A DNA stretch of 64,000 bases from Bradyrhizobium iriomotense (GTDB lineage Bacteria > Pseudomonadota > Alphaproteobacteria > Rhizobiales > Xanthobacteraceae): the NCBI RefSeq assembly GCF_018130765.1, contig NZ_JAFCJZ010000005.1, positions 248,001-312,000 of the forward strand, read 5' to 3'. How positions within the stretch are numbered: the stretch's first letter is position 1; every line of letters starts with the position of its first letter. The position numbers and the translations under genes are program-made. The notes beneath the pieces were generated by a model. That model did no database searches and was not told the DNA's origin. It saw only the letters and a list, made by a program, of their open reading frames with translations. Shown here piece after piece: positions 20,486 to 29,818 of the stretch.

Positions 20486-23400
20486 TATCGGACGTCTTCG
20501 TCGACCGCCCGCGGCTATCGATGGTGATCGCTTTCATCATCACCATCGCCGGCGCGCTGGCGCTGACGCAGATTCCGGTGGCGCAATTTCCGGATATCGT
20601 GCCGCCTCAGGTCACCGTGGCCGCGACCTTCCCCGGCGCCTCGGCCGAAGTGGTGGAGAGCAGCGTCGCCCAGCCGCTGGAGGCTCAGGTCATCGGCGTC
20701 GACCGCGCGCTGTACATGAAATCGACCAGCGCCAATGACGGCAGCTACACGCTGACGGTTTCGTTCGCGCTCGGCACCAATCCCGACATCAACACCGTCA
20801 ACGTCAACAATCGCGTGCAGAGCGCGCTGTCGCAATTGCCCACGGAGGTGCAGCAGCAGGGCGTCACCGTGCAGAAGCGGTCCTCGTCGATCCTGCAGTT
20901 TCTGGTGCTGTACAGTGCCGATGGCCGGCAGGATCCGCTCTTCATCACCAACTACGCCATCATCAACGTGCTGGACGCGATTGCCAGCACCCCCGGGGTG
21001 GGCCAGGCCAATCTGTTCGCCAAGATGAACTATTCGATGCGGATCTGGTTCGATACGCAGCGGCTCACCAGCCTCGGCCTGACCCCGGCGGACGTGATCG
21101 CCGCAATCCGCGCGCAGAGCGTCCAGGCTCCCGTCGGCCGTATCGGCGCGCGGCCGATCAGCAGCGACCAGCAGTTCCAGTTCAACGTGCAGACACTGGG
21201 CCGGCTCGCCACCGTCGATCAATTCGCCAACATCGTGCTGCGCGCCAATCCGGACGGATCATCGCTGCTGGTGAAGGATGTCGCCCGCGTCGAGATGGGC
21301 GCGCAAAACCTCGACAGCGAAGCGCGGATCGACGGGCGCGCCGCTGTTCCGGTCGCGATCTATCTCGCGCCGGGCGCCAATGCGGTGACCACCGCGCGCG
21401 CGGTGGCGGAGACGATGCAGCGGCTGTCCGCCCGGTTTCCCGCGGGCCTCAGCTATCTCGTGCAATACGACTCCACGACGTTCGTCCGCGACACCATTGC
21501 GGAGGTGTTGCGGACACTGGGCGAGGCGTTCGTCCTGGTGGTGATCGTGGTCTATTTGTTCCTCGGAAACCTCAGAGCCACGACGATTCCCGCCGTCGCC
21601 GTCCCGGTCAGCCTGGTGGGCACCTTCGCCGTCCTGCTGACTTTCGGCTATTCGGCCAACACGGTATCCCTGCTCGCCATGGTGCTCGCCATCGGCATCG
21701 TCGTCGACGACGCCATCGTCGTGGTGGAGAACGTCGAGCGCGTCATGGCAGAGGAGCCCGACCTGTCGCCGGCGGAGGCCAGCAAGAAGGCCATGCGGCA
21801 GATCACAGCGCCGATCATCGCCATTACCCTGGTGCTGCTCTCGGTGTTCGTCCCGATCGCATTCATTCCCGGCATTTCGGGCACGCTGTTTCGTCAGTTC
21901 GCGGTGACCATCAGCGCCGCCATGATGATCTCGGCCTTGAACGCGCTGACGCTCTCGCCGGCGCTGTGCGCCCTGCTGCTGCGCCACGGTGGCCCGCGCC
22001 GGGGTCTCATCGGCCGCGTGCTCGGCGGGATCGACTGGGTGCGCGATCGCTACAGCAGCGGCGTCCGCCACCTGGTGCGCATGGCCTCCTTGTCACTGCT
22101 GCTCGTGGCGGTCTTTGCCAGCGGGATCTTCGGCCTGTCGCTGGTCACGCCGACGGGCTTCCTGCCGGAGGAGGACCAGGGAGCCTTCTTCACCTCGGTG
22201 CAATTGCCCGATGGCGCATCGGTGGCGCGGACCAGCGCGGTCACACGGCAAGTCGAGGACATCCTGAAACAGATACCGGCCGTCGACCACGTCCTGGCGG
22301 TGATCGGCTTCTCGCTGCTCGACGGCGCCTCCGAGCCGAACAGCGCGCTGGTGGTGGCGCGGCTGAAACCTTTCGCCGACCGAAAGGCGGCGGCGGATTC
22401 GGCACAGGCGCTGATCGCCAGGATGTTTGCAGCCGGCGCGCAGATTCGACAGGCCAACGTGCTCCCGTTCAACCTGCCGCCGATCATCGGGCTCTCGACC
22501 GGAGGCGGCTTCGAATATCAGTTGCAGGCGCTGGAGGGACAGTCTCCGGCCGCGATCTCCAGCGTCACCAACGCACTGATCGGCGCCGCCAATGCCGATC
22601 CTCGGCTTGCGCGCGTATTCTCGACATTCACCGCGACCAACCCGTCGCTCTATCTCGATATCGACCGCCGCAAGGCCCAGGCGCTGGGCGTCACCGTCAG
22701 CGACATCTTCACTGCTCTCCAGGCCACGCTTGGCGGAATCTATGTCAACAATTTCAACCTGTTCGGCCGGACCTGGCAGGTCAATCTTCAAGGCGAGGCG
22801 TTCGACCGGGCCGACACCTCGGACATCTGGCGCATCTATGTGCGCAACAGCACCGGCGAGATGGTGCCGTTGAGATCGCTGGCGGGGCTGAAGATCGTAA
22901 CCGGGCCGCAGGTCATCACCCGCTACAACAACTACCGCTCGGTGACCATCAACGGCAGTCCTGCGCCGAACATCTCCTCGGGCACCGCGATGGCTGCCAT
23001 GACTGAGATCTCCGACACCGTGCTGCCGTCGGGTTACACTTTCGCATGGACCGGCACCGCCTATCAGGAGCAACAGGCCGCCGGCCAGACCGGCATCGTG
23101 CTGATGCTGGCCGTCTTGTTCGCCTATTTGTTCCTGGTCGCGCTCTATGAGAGCACCGTGATCCCCATCCCCGTGCTGCTCTCGGCCGTCGTCGGCGTGC
23201 TCGGATCCTATCTCGGCATCAAGGTCGCGGGGCTCAACCTCGATCTCTATGGCCAGATTGGCCTCGTGGTCCTGATCGCCCTCGCCGCCAAGAACGGCAT
23301 CCTGATCGTCGAATTCGCGAAGGAGCAACGCGAGGCGGGCATGGCGCTCGATGAGGCCGCAGTCCAGGGCGCCCATATGCGCTTTCGCGCCGTCATGATG

Positions 23401-23634
23401 ACCTCGGCCGCCTTCATCCTCGGCCTACTGCCGCTCGTCGTCGCAACGGGCGCTGCAGCGCTCAGCCGTCGCGCAGTGGGCACGGCGGTGTTTGCCGGCA
23501 TGCTGGCCGCAAGCTCGATCGGGATATTCCTGGTGCCGATGCTCTATGTGGTCTTTCAACGCATCCGCGAGCGCGCGAAAGCCGCTTTCAAATCAAGCCA
23601 TCGGCCGAATTCGCCCGACCGCAATGTGGTCTAA
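20482..23634 (+). CDS. RND efflux permease (HAE1 family, MexF/AcrB-like)
   Basis: Proton-driven multidrug-type pump of 1050 residues, the full family length. Visible signatures: N-terminal helix and TM1 ([20 protein letters not shown]), the pore-domain opening [20 protein letters not shown], the TM4 proton-relay DD in [18 protein letters not shown] near residue 410, and the [11 protein letters not shown] segment after TM7. Co-translated with the upstream adaptor. No outer-membrane channel follows. The TAA stop is part of the left arm of an intergenic palindrome. Substrate unknown. Confidence 0.94.
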   Translation: MISDVFVDRPRLSMVIAFIITIAGALALTQIPVAQFPDIVPPQVTVAATFPGASAEVVESSVAQPLEAQVIGVDRALYMKSTSANDGSYTLTVSFALGTNPDINTVNVNNRVQSALSQLPTEVQQQGVTVQKRSSSILQFLVLYSADGRQDPLFITNYAIINVLDAIASTPGVGQANLFAKMNYSMRIWFDTQRLTSLGLTPADVIAAIRAQSVQAPVGRIGARPISSDQQFQFNVQTLGRLATVDQFANIVLRANPDGSSLLVKDVARVEMGAQNLDSEARIDGRAAVPVAIYLAPGANAVTTARAVAETMQRLSARFPAGLSYLVQYDSTTFVRDTIAEVLRTLGEAFVLVVIVVYLFLGNLRATTIPAVAVPVSLVGTFAVLLTFGYSANTVSLLAMVLAIGIVVDDAIVVVENVERVMAEEPDLSPAEASKKAMRQITAPIIAITLVLLSVFVPIAFIPGISGTLFRQFAVTISAAMMISALNALTLSPALCALLLRHGGPRRGLIGRVLGGIDWVRDRYSSGVRHLVRMASLSLLLVAVFASGIFGLSLVTPTGFLPEEDQGAFFTSVQLPDGASVARTSAVTRQVEDILKQIPAVDHVLAVIGFSLLDGASEPNSALVVARLKPFADRKAAADSAQALIARMFAAGAQIRQANVLPFNLPPIIGLSTGGGFEYQLQALEGQSPAAISSVTNALIGAANADPRLARVFSTFTATNPSLYLDIDRRKAQALGVTVSDIFTALQATLGGIYVNNFNLFGRTWQVNLQGEAFDRADTSDIWRIYVRNSTGEMVPLRSLAGLKIVTGPQVITRYNNYRSVTINGSPAPNISSGTAMAAMTEISDTVLPSGYTFAWTGTAYQEQQAAGQTGIVLMLAVLFAYLFLVALYESTVIPIPVLLSAVVGVLGSYLGIKVAGLNLDLYGQIGLVVLIALAAKNGILIVEFAKEQREAGMALDEAAVQGAHMRFRAVMMTSAAFILGLLPLVVATGAAALSRRAVGTAVFAGMLAASSIGIFLVPMLYVVFQRIRERAKAAFKSSHRPNSPDRNVV

Positions 23635-23735
23635 AGCGCGATGAGATTTGGATGAATCGTCCTCGCGCTTTAGGTTGTTGTTTGCGCATGATCTTTTCGG
23701 AAAACCGCTTCGCACTTTTCCGGATCATGCTTTAG
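23631..23735. repeat. Intergenic double-hairpin repeat element
   Basis: Two inverted repeats between convergent genes. The first is a perfect 10-bp stem (CTAAAGCGCG at 23631-23640 with CGCGCTTTAG at 23664-23673). The second has outer arms GCATGATC (23686-23693) and GATCATGC (23723-23730) and inner arms CGGAAAA and TTTTCCG. The layout resembles a palindromic repeat that I recall as frequent between genes in Bradyrhizobium and Rhodopseudomonas. It may terminate transcripts from both sides. The RND stop codon lies inside the first stem. Confidence 0.75.
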
Positions 23736-23742
23736 GCGGGCT

Positions 23743-24681
23743 TCAACCGCGTGCGGTCAGGGGATCGTTGAGGGCGAGACCCGCCCTCGGCCAATCGACC
23801 GCAATCAGCCGCCCGGTGCCGGAGAGTGTGATGAAGGCGGTGCGCATATCCGGGCCGCCGAAGCAGATGTTGGTGCAATAGACCTCGTCGGCTTCGTGGA
23901 ATTCGATCAACCGGCCGTCCGGCGAAAACACGCTAACACCGCCACGTACCAGCGTTGCGACGCAGATGTTGCCGCTCTCTTCCACAGCGAGCGAATCGAA
24001 CCGCTGGTAACCCGGCAGTCCGTGCAGCAAGCGGCCGCCATTCGGCGATGGCCACGATTCCTTGGCAACCTCGCCTTCGCCGGTGATGGGATAGCTCCAG
24101 ATCCGGCTGGTCTCGGTCTCCGAAACGTAGAGCGTACGCCCATCCGGTGACAGGCCGACGCCGTTCGGCGTCATGATCGGAAAGATCGCTTCCTTGATCA
24201 TCGAGCCGTCGGTGCACGCATAATAGACCGCGCCGCGATCCATCAGCCGGCCATAGGTCTTGCCGAGATCGGTGAACCAGAAGCCGCCCTTGTCGTCGAA
24301 GACGATGTCGTTTGGCCCTTTCAGAGGGACGCCGTTGCAACTGTCGTAAAGGGTTTTGACGGCGCCGGTAGCAAGGTCGACCTGCTCGATGCGCCCCGTC
24401 GTATAGTCCTCGGCGCGGCCGGTCGGACGGGCAAAATTGCTTTCGTCCCTCTGCCAGGAAAAGCCGCCATTGTTGCAGACATAGCATTTTCCGTCCGGGC
24501 CGATGGCTGCGCCATTCGGCCCGCCGCCGAGATGCGCAATCACCTCTTTCCGGCCCGACCGAAGCACGCGCGTCAACCGGCCGCCCTCGATTTCAACGAC
24601 GATCACGCTGCCATCGGCGAGCGCGACCGGCCCTTCGGGAAAGGCCAGTCCACTTGCGATCTCCTTGCCCTCGAGGCGCAT
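23743..24681 (-). CDS. SMP-30/gluconolactonase-like beta-propeller hydrolase
   Basis: A 312-residue six-bladed beta-propeller enzyme. Candidate metal ligands occur in family positions: Glu in GLAFPEGPVAL, Asn in KGPNDIVFDDKGG, and Asn/Asp in NGVGLSPDGRTLYVSET. Relatives hydrolyse sugar lactones or related esters. No signal peptide, so cytosolic. It is the last gene of the leftward unit that starts with a solute-binding protein at 31024, 17 nt after livF. It could open a lactone formed in the pathway; the substrate is not established. GGAGTGACGGG precedes the ATG. Confidence 0.85.
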   Translation of the reverse strand: MRLEGKEIASGLAFPEGPVALADGSVIVVEIEGGRLTRVLRSGRKEVIAHLGGGPNGAAIGPDGKCYVCNNGGFSWQRDESNFARPTGRAEDYTTGRIEQVDLATGAVKTLYDSCNGVPLKGPNDIVFDDKGGFWFTDLGKTYGRLMDRGAVYYACTDGSMIKEAIFPIMTPNGVGLSPDGRTLYVSETETSRIWSYPITGEGEVAKESWPSPNGGRLLHGLPGYQRFDSLAVEESGNICVATLVRGGVSVFSPDGRLIEFHEADEVYCTNICFGGPDMRTAFITLSGTGRLIAVDWPRAGLALNDPLTARG

Positions 24682-24698
24682 CCCGTCACTCCATCTCT

Positions 24699-25436
24699 TT
24701 ATGCCGGCGCCGGCTGGCCCGCGCCGAGATAGGCTTCCACGGCCTCGGCCCGGCTCGCCGGCGTGGCGAGATCTGCCGCGTTGCGATGACCGACGATGAC
24801 ACCGTTGCGCACGAAATAGAGCTCGTCCGCCACCTTCATCGTCATGCGGAAATTCTGCTCGACCAGCATGATGGCAAGGCCGGTGTCCTGCTTGATGGTC
24901 ACGAGGCGCTCGAACACCCGTCGGATCAGCAGCGGCGCCAGTCCCAGCGACGGCTCGTCGAGCAGGAGCAGCCGCGGCGCGCTCATCAGGCCGCGCCCGA
25001 TCGCGAGCATCTGCTGCTCGCCGCCGCTCAGCATCCAGGCCGGCGACTTCAGGCGGTTCGCGATCTCGGGGAACAGCTCCAGCATGAGATCGCGCCGCTG
25101 TCGCTGCACCCGCGCATCGAGGAAGAAACCGCCGAGCAGGAGATTTTCCGCGACAGTCAGCGAGCCGACAATCTGGCGTCCCTCTGGGACATAGACGATG
25201 CCGCGCCTGACGCGCTGCCGGGCGGCGAGCGCTGCGATGTCCTCGCCGGCAAAACGCATCTCGCCCACCGCCGGCACCAGGCCCGCGATGGCCTTGAGCA
25301 CCGACGACTTGCCGGCACCGTTGGCACCGAGCAGCGCCACCACGCCTCTCTCCGGCACAGCAAGATCGACATTTTCGACGACGCGCGCCCTGCCATAGCT
25401 GACCGCAAGGCCGCGCGCCGAGAACAGCTCAGTCAT
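24699..25436 (-). CDS. livF: Branched-chain amino acid-type ABC transporter ATPase (LivF-like)
   Basis: ATP-binding subunit of 245 residues. Walker A GANGAGKSS near residue 40, signature LSGGEQQMLAIGRGLM and Walker B LLLLDEPSLGLAP are intact; the LGLAP tail after Walker B is typical of LivF. Overlaps livG by 8 nt. Energises import together with the LivG, LivM and LivH-like proteins. Since the neighbours are acid-metabolism enzymes, the imported compound is probably the pathway substrate rather than leucine; this is inference. Confidence 0.92.
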   Translation of the reverse strand: MTELFSARGLAVSYGRARVVENVDLAVPERGVVALLGANGAGKSSVLKAIAGLVPAVGEMRFAGEDIAALAARQRVRRGIVYVPEGRQIVGSLTVAENLLLGGFFLDARVQRQRRDLMLELFPEIANRLKSPAWMLSGGEQQMLAIGRGLMSAPRLLLLDEPSLGLAPLLIRRVFERLVTIKQDTGLAIMLVEQNFRMTMKVADELYFVRNGVIVGHRNAADLATPASRAEAVEAYLGAGQPAPA

Positions 25437-26211
25437 CGGCGTCGTCTCCGAGGTAGACGCGGATCACGTCCGGATGCGCGCGGATTTCCGCCGGCGTGCC
25501 GTTCGCGATCATCCTGCCGAAATTGAGCACATAGATGTGCTCGCAGAGCTCCATGATCAGGTCCATGTCGTGCTCGACGACGAGAAGCACGAGGTCGGGC
25601 CGCATCAACCGCTTCAGGGCACGCATCAGGTCACGCGTCTCGACGGCGTTCAGTCCCGCAGCCGGCTCGTCGAGCAGGATTGCCCTGGGTTCGCTCGCGA
25701 TGGCGCGCGCGATCTCGGCGAGACGCAGCGTGCCCGGCGGCAGATCTGACGGCTTATGATGGGCGGCGGAAGCAATGCCGAGCTCGCTCAGCGCCGCCAT
25801 GGCGCGGCGCTCGGTGTCCTCTCGCTCGGCCTGCTGCGCCGGCGTCGGCACGAAGGCGCTGAACCATCCGGACCGCCGCTTCAGGGTGAGACCGACGAGA
25901 ACGTTCTCGAGCAGCGACAGCTCCGGGCACATCGCCAGATTCTGGAAGCTGCGGGTGATGCCGCACGCGGCCCGCTGCGCCGGACCCATGCCGTCCAGCG
26001 GTGTGCCGGCAAAACTGCTGTGGCCGCGCTGGCCGTGGTAGAGCCCGGTGAGACAGTTGAACAGGCTGGTCTTGCCCGCGCCGTTCGGCCCGATCAGGCC
26101 GGTGATGACGCCGGGCTTCAGCGTCAGCGAGACGTCGCTGAGAACCTGAAGCCCGCCGAAGCCGAGCGAGATGCCTTCGGCGACGAGCCCGCTGCCGATG
26201 GTGGCCATCAT
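25429..26211 (-). CDS. livG: Branched-chain amino acid-type ABC transporter ATPase (LivG-like)
   Basis: ATP-binding subunit of 260 residues. Walker A GPNGAGKTS near residue 42, Walker B AILLDEPAAGLNAVE, and the LivG-specific insertion with FQNLAMCPELSLLENVLVG are present. The signature segment reads LPPGTLRLAEIARAI, departing from the usual LSYGQQRRLEIARA. The enzyme may therefore rely more on the LivF signature. Its start overlaps the livM stop by 4 nt. Tandem ATG codons leave a one-codon uncertainty in the start. Confidence 0.91.
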   Translation of the reverse strand: MMATIGSGLVAEGISLGFGGLQVLSDVSLTLKPGVITGLIGPNGAGKTSLFNCLTGLYHGQRGHSSFAGTPLDGMGPAQRAACGITRSFQNLAMCPELSLLENVLVGLTLKRRSGWFSAFVPTPAQQAEREDTERRAMAALSELGIASAAHHKPSDLPPGTLRLAEIARAIASEPRAILLDEPAAGLNAVETRDLMRALKRLMRPDLVLLVVEHDMDLIMELCEHIYVLNFGRMIANGTPAEIRAHPDVIRVYLGDDADD

Positions 26212-27188
26212 CGTCCCCTCCGGCGTGGCAGGAAGCGGCGCAGGTCGCCGGCATTCGCTGCCAGCGTGACGACGATCAGCGCCACGCCGTAAAGGATCGG
26301 AACCCAGTCGCCGGCTTTCGCGAGATAGGTCGGCACCAGTGTGATGAAGGCGCCGCCGACGAGCGCCGCCGGCAATGACAGCCGGTTCAGGCTGACGACC
26401 GAGCCGACCAGCAGGAAGACGCCGCTGAAGAAGGTAAAGCTGTTCGGCGAAACGGTCGACGATGCAAAGCCCGTCATGGCACCTGCCAGCGAGGCCAGCG
26501 CGGCGCTCAACGTGAAGATCGAGACGCGCGCCCAGCTCCGTGTGATCCCCATCGCCTCGGCCGCGCGCGGCTGGGCCTGCGCCATCAGCAGCGCCAGGCC
26601 TTGCGCCGACTTGCGGAAATGCGAGAGCGCCAGACAGACGACGACCAGAAGCACGAGCGCCACGTAGTAGCGCTGCAACGCCTTCGAGATGCCGGGGATC
26701 AGGTCCTGTGCGATGTAGAGACCTTCAAAGCCGCCGGTGAACTTCTCGAAGCCGATCAGGATCTCCGGCAACGCGAGCGCCAGCGCCATGGTTGCCACCG
26801 CCAGATAGATCCCGGACAGCCGCCGTGAGGGGAATGCAAAGACGAAGCCCGCGATGGCGCCGAGCAGAACCGCCAGCGGCAGGCTCACGGCGATCGACAG
26901 GCCGAGGCGGTGCTCGACGATCGCAACGGCATAGGCTCCGAGCGCCACGAAGAAGCTGTGCCCGATCGACACCTCGCCACCGTAACGCACCAGCATGCTG
27001 ACGGAAAGAACAGCCAGCGCGTTCGCAAAGCACAGCGACAGGCTGTAGAGCAGGAAGCCGCCGGCAAGCAGCGGCAGCAGCGCCAGCGCCGCGACCAAAG
27101 CAAAGATCGACAGCCGCGCGGCATCGACATTGCCGTTGCGCGCCGACACGCCGGCCTTGGTCCCGTGAGCAAGCTCAGACACGGCCAC
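26208..27188 (-). CDS. livM: Branched-chain amino acid-type ABC permease (LivM-like)
   Basis: Inner-membrane permease of 326 residues with about ten helices. Family blocks: the first helix (IFALVAALALLPLLAGGFLLYSL), VSIGHSFFVALGAYAVAIVE, and FPSRRLSGIYLAVATMALALALPE, typical of LivM. A soluble N-terminus of about 25 residues precedes the first helix. It overlaps livH by 14 nt and livG by 4 nt. Forms the channel with the LivH-like protein. Confidence 0.91.
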   Translation of the reverse strand: MAVSELAHGTKAGVSARNGNVDAARLSIFALVAALALLPLLAGGFLLYSLSLCFANALAVLSVSMLVRYGGEVSIGHSFFVALGAYAVAIVEHRLGLSIAVSLPLAVLLGAIAGFVFAFPSRRLSGIYLAVATMALALALPEILIGFEKFTGGFEGLYIAQDLIPGISKALQRYYVALVLLVVVCLALSHFRKSAQGLALLMAQAQPRAAEAMGITRSWARVSIFTLSAALASLAGAMTGFASSTVSPNSFTFFSGVFLLVGSVVSLNRLSLPAALVGGAFITLVPTYLAKAGDWVPILYGVALIVVTLAANAGDLRRFLPRRRGR

Positions 27189-28071
27189 CGATCGCCCTTT
27201 CCAAAAGTCCGTTGGGGAAGAAGTTGAGCGTCAGCAGGATCACGCCGAGCAGGAACGTGTTCATGAATTCCGGCGAGACGTAGAACGAGAACAGGTTCAT
27301 GGCGATGCCGACCAGGATGCCACCGACGGCGGCGCCCGGCAGGCTCGAGAAGCCGCCGACCACGGCCGCGGTGAAGGCCTGCAGCATGAAGGACGGCACC
27401 GTCGTCGAGCTCAGGAACGTCGTCGGCACGATCAGCAGTGCTGCAACGAGACCGAGGACAGCGCCGGCGAGCCAGGAGAACAGGTGAACCGAGCGCAGGT
27501 TCAGCCCGCAGACCTCGCAGGCGAACGGGTTGGTCGATACCGCGCGGAAGGCGACTCCGAGCTTGGTGCGCTCGATGATCACGAACAAGCCGGCGACGAT
27601 CGCGATGGTGACGGCGAGGACGGCGAGATCGTAGGAGGAGACTCTGACCGCGCCGAGGCTGAAGCTGAATCGCGGCACCGGGAGGTCGAGATTGACGATA
27701 TCGGCGCCGAACACGAGCTGAACGCCGCCTTGCAGGACCAGCCCGACGCCGAGCGTTGCGATGGTCGAGGCGAGATCGGATTTGAAGACGATCGGCGCGA
27801 TCAGGGCATAGCTTACGACCGCAACCGCGCAGGCAATGCCGAGCGCCAGCGCCACCGCGCTGCCCCAGGACAGGCTGAGCAGGCTGCCGCTGGAGAAGCC
27901 ATAAACCACGAAGGCGCCGAGACAGGCGAGATTGCCGTGCGAGAAGTTCACGACGCGCGAACTCTTGAACACCATGACGAGACCGAGCGCACCGACGCCG
28001 TAGAGGCAGCCGGAGATGATGCCAGACCAGAGCAGCGGCAGAATGTCCCTGATGAATCCGGCCACGCTCAC
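27175..28071 (-). CDS. livH: Branched-chain amino acid-type ABC permease (LivH-like)
   Basis: Permease of 298 residues. The true start is the GTG at 28071 (VSVAGFIRDILPLLWSGIIS), which overlaps the upstream stop codon as GTGA and is preceded by an AGGG stretch. The same frame stays open for 280 further codons through the upstream dehydrogenase, but that part is antisense-like shadow. Blocks VVNFSHGNLACLGAFVVYG and FMLQAFTAAVVGGFSSLPGAAVGGI are LivH hallmarks. About eight helices. Confidence 0.91.
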   Translation of the reverse strand: MSVAGFIRDILPLLWSGIISGCLYGVGALGLVMVFKSSRVVNFSHGNLACLGAFVVYGFSSGSLLSLSWGSAVALALGIACAVAVVSYALIAPIVFKSDLASTIATLGVGLVLQGGVQLVFGADIVNLDLPVPRFSFSLGAVRVSSYDLAVLAVTIAIVAGLFVIIERTKLGVAFRAVSTNPFACEVCGLNLRSVHLFSWLAGAVLGLVAALLIVPTTFLSSTTVPSFMLQAFTAAVVGGFSSLPGAAVGGILVGIAMNLFSFYVSPEFMNTFLLGVILLTLNFFPNGLLERAIGGRV

Positions 28072-28967
28072 CCCTGCCCTTCGCTGGGCACGCCGCCCTT
28101 CTCGATGAACTCGATCACGCCGGGGAAATAGCGGCCCGACAGGCCGTGCCGGCACGCCGCGTCGTAGTAGCGGCGCGCAAGCTCGGCGACACCGGGACGG
28201 GTGCCGGTATCGGCGGCGAGCTGAAGCACGTAGTCGAGGTCCTTCAGCACGTATTCCGGCGGAAAGGCCTTTTCCGGAAAATTGCGCGGCAGCATCGCCT
28301 TGGTGCCGTGATTGCGCAGCACGAAGCTGTCGCCCGAGCCCTTCGACACGGCGCTGAGCAGCGTCTCGGGCTTCACGCCGGCGCGCTCGCCGACCACCAT
28401 CATCTCGGCCAGCGCCAGCGTGTGCTCGAACACCAGCGCATTGTTGATCAGCTTGACGACCTGGCCGCAGCCGACCTCGCCGCAATGGGTGACGTCGGAC
28501 CCGATATAGTCGAGCAGCGGCTTGATCTGCGCGAACACAACCGCCTCCGCACCGACCATGATGCTGAGCTCGCCGCGCTGCGCGGCCTCCCGCGTGCGCG
28601 CCACCGGCGCGTCCGCGAAGGCAAAGCCCTTGGCCTTCAGCCGATCGGAGACGCTGCGCGCCAGCGAAACGGGCGTGGTGCTGAGGTCGACGATGGTCGT
28701 CCCCGGCCGCGCGGCCTGCGCGATTGTGGACGCGACCGCTTCGACCTGAGGGCCGCCCGGCAAGGATAGGAAGATGACATCCGCGGCGGCAGCCAGCGCT
28801 TCGAGCGAGGCGGCGGCTTCCGCCTTGGTGTCGGACAGCGCGGCGACCGCCGCGGCGTCGCGGTCGAACATCAGCACGCGACCGGCATGCTTCTTCGCCA
28901 TGTTCCTGCACATCGGCCCGCCCATGACGCCGAGGCCGATGAAGCCGATGGTCTTCGCTGCGTTCAT
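28068..28967 (-). CDS. 3-hydroxyisobutyrate dehydrogenase-family oxidoreductase
   Basis: NAD(P)-dependent beta-hydroxyacid dehydrogenase, 299 residues. Rossmann motif GFIGLGVMGGPMCRNM at the N-terminus, substrate-binding DAPVARTREAAQRGELSIMVG where many relatives have DAPVSGG, and the catalytic Lys in GCGQVVKLINNALV. The family includes 3-hydroxyisobutyrate, tartronate-semialdehyde and related dehydrogenases. DAPVARTR departs from the usual glycine-rich turn and suggests a non-standard substrate. Lies 4 nt after the SDR gene and overlaps livH, inside the importer operon. Confidence 0.87.
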   Translation of the reverse strand: MNAAKTIGFIGLGVMGGPMCRNMAKKHAGRVLMFDRDAAAVAALSDTKAEAAASLEALAAAADVIFLSLPGGPQVEAVASTIAQAARPGTTIVDLSTTPVSLARSVSDRLKAKGFAFADAPVARTREAAQRGELSIMVGAEAVVFAQIKPLLDYIGSDVTHCGEVGCGQVVKLINNALVFEHTLALAEMMVVGERAGVKPETLLSAVSKGSGDSFVLRNHGTKAMLPRNFPEKAFPPEYVLKDLDYVLQLAADTGTRPGVAELARRYYDAACRHGLSGRYFPGVIEFIEKGGVPSEGQG

Positions 28968-28971
28968 GAGC

Positions 28972-29721
28972 TCAATCCATCAACATGCCGCCATTGACGT
29001 CGAGCACCGTGCCGGTGATCCAGTTCGACGCCGGCGAGCAGAGGAACAGAATACTCTGGGCGATATCCTCGGGCTGGCCGAACCGCCCCAGCGGCACGGC
29101 GCCATTCGGCGACGGCGCTGCCCGGTCGGTGACAGTCGCCCACATGGGCGTCTCGACCGGGCCCGGCGCGATGATGTTGGCGTAGACGCCCTTGCCAGCC
29201 CCGTTCTTGGCGACCCATTTCATCAGGCCGTGCACGGCGGATTTCGCCGCGACATAGGCCGGGCCCGACGCGACGCCGCCGATCTTGGCGGCGATGGAGC
29301 CAAGCGCCACGATCTTGCCGAAGCCGCGCTCAGCCATGACCGGGTAGAGCTTGCGCACGGGATTGACCGTGCCCATCAGGTTGACGGCCAGGATCCTGTC
29401 CCACTCTTCATCTGTCGACTGCGGCAACGGCGTATTGGCGATCGTGCCGGCGCAGAGCACGAGGATGTCGATCTTGCCGCGCGCCTTCAGCTCCGCGTCG
29501 ATCAACCTCTCGACGGCTCCGCGATCCGTCACGTCGCAGCGACGATAGCTCGCTCTTTCCGGAAACTTGCCGCCGTCTTCAACAATGTCGGTGGCGATGA
29601 CGTCGGCGCCGGCCGCGCAGAACGCGGCAACGACGGCGCGGCCGATGCCGCCGGCAGCTCCCGTGATGAGGGCAATTTGTCCGTCGAGACGCGAGGGCCC
29701 GCTCAAGGGCGATCCAGCCAT
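28972..29721 (-). CDS. Short-chain dehydrogenase/reductase (SDR)
   Basis: Classical SDR of 249 residues. Cofactor motif GAAGGIGRAVVAAF near residue 20, then NAG-equivalent LCAGTIANT, catalytic Ser in LGSIAAK, catalytic Tyr-Lys in AYVAAKSAV. Asp at the end of the second strand (ATDIVED) suggests NAD preference. Located between the solute-binding protein and the 3-HIBDH-like gene, so probably oxidises a hydroxy intermediate of the pathway. The leader contains two copies of a 14-nt A-rich repeat ending in AAGG before the ATG. Confidence 0.88.
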   Translation of the reverse strand: MAGSPLSGPSRLDGQIALITGAAGGIGRAVVAAFCAAGADVIATDIVEDGGKFPERASYRRCDVTDRGAVERLIDAELKARGKIDILVLCAGTIANTPLPQSTDEEWDRILAVNLMGTVNPVRKLYPVMAERGFGKIVALGSIAAKIGGVASGPAYVAAKSAVHGLMKWVAKNGAGKGVYANIIAPGPVETPMWATVTDRAAPSPNGAVPLGRFGQPEDIAQSILFLCSPASNWITGTVLDVNGGMLMD

Positions 29722-29731
29722 GTCGTGCTTT

Positions 29732-29759
29732 CCTTGTTTTTCTTGCCTTGTTTTTCTTG
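29732..29759. repeat. Tandem 14-bp repeat in the SDR leader
   Basis: Two perfect adjacent copies of CCTTGTTTTTCTTG (plus-strand view), 11 nt upstream of the SDR start codon. On the coding strand this is an A-rich, purine-rich tract that includes potential ribosome-binding AAGG sequences. It could arise by slippage and may tune translation of the downstream genes. Confidence 0.7.
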
Positions 29760-29772
29760 GTAGTTGAGACGA

Positions 29773-29807
29773 GCAGCGGGGGACCGTGTCTTGCGGTCAC
29801 CCGCTGC
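29773..29807 (-). promoter_or_regulatory. Intercistronic hairpin after the solute-binding protein gene
   Basis: Arms GCAGCGGGGGACCG and CGGTCACCCGCTGC pair over 14 positions with one mismatch around a 7-nt loop, 12 nt after the solute-binding protein stop. There is no T run after it on the coding strand, so it is more likely an mRNA-stabilising or partially attenuating hairpin than a full terminator. Such structures commonly let binding proteins be made in excess of their membrane partners; that role here is inferred. Confidence 0.55.
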
Positions 29808-29818
29808 AAACGAACGGC

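Noticed and set aside
27175..28911. Apparent 578-residue fusion including LivH
   Set aside because: Only the last 298 residues are LivH-like. The rest is an out-of-frame reading of the 3-HIBDH-like gene; the GTG at 28071 is the real start.
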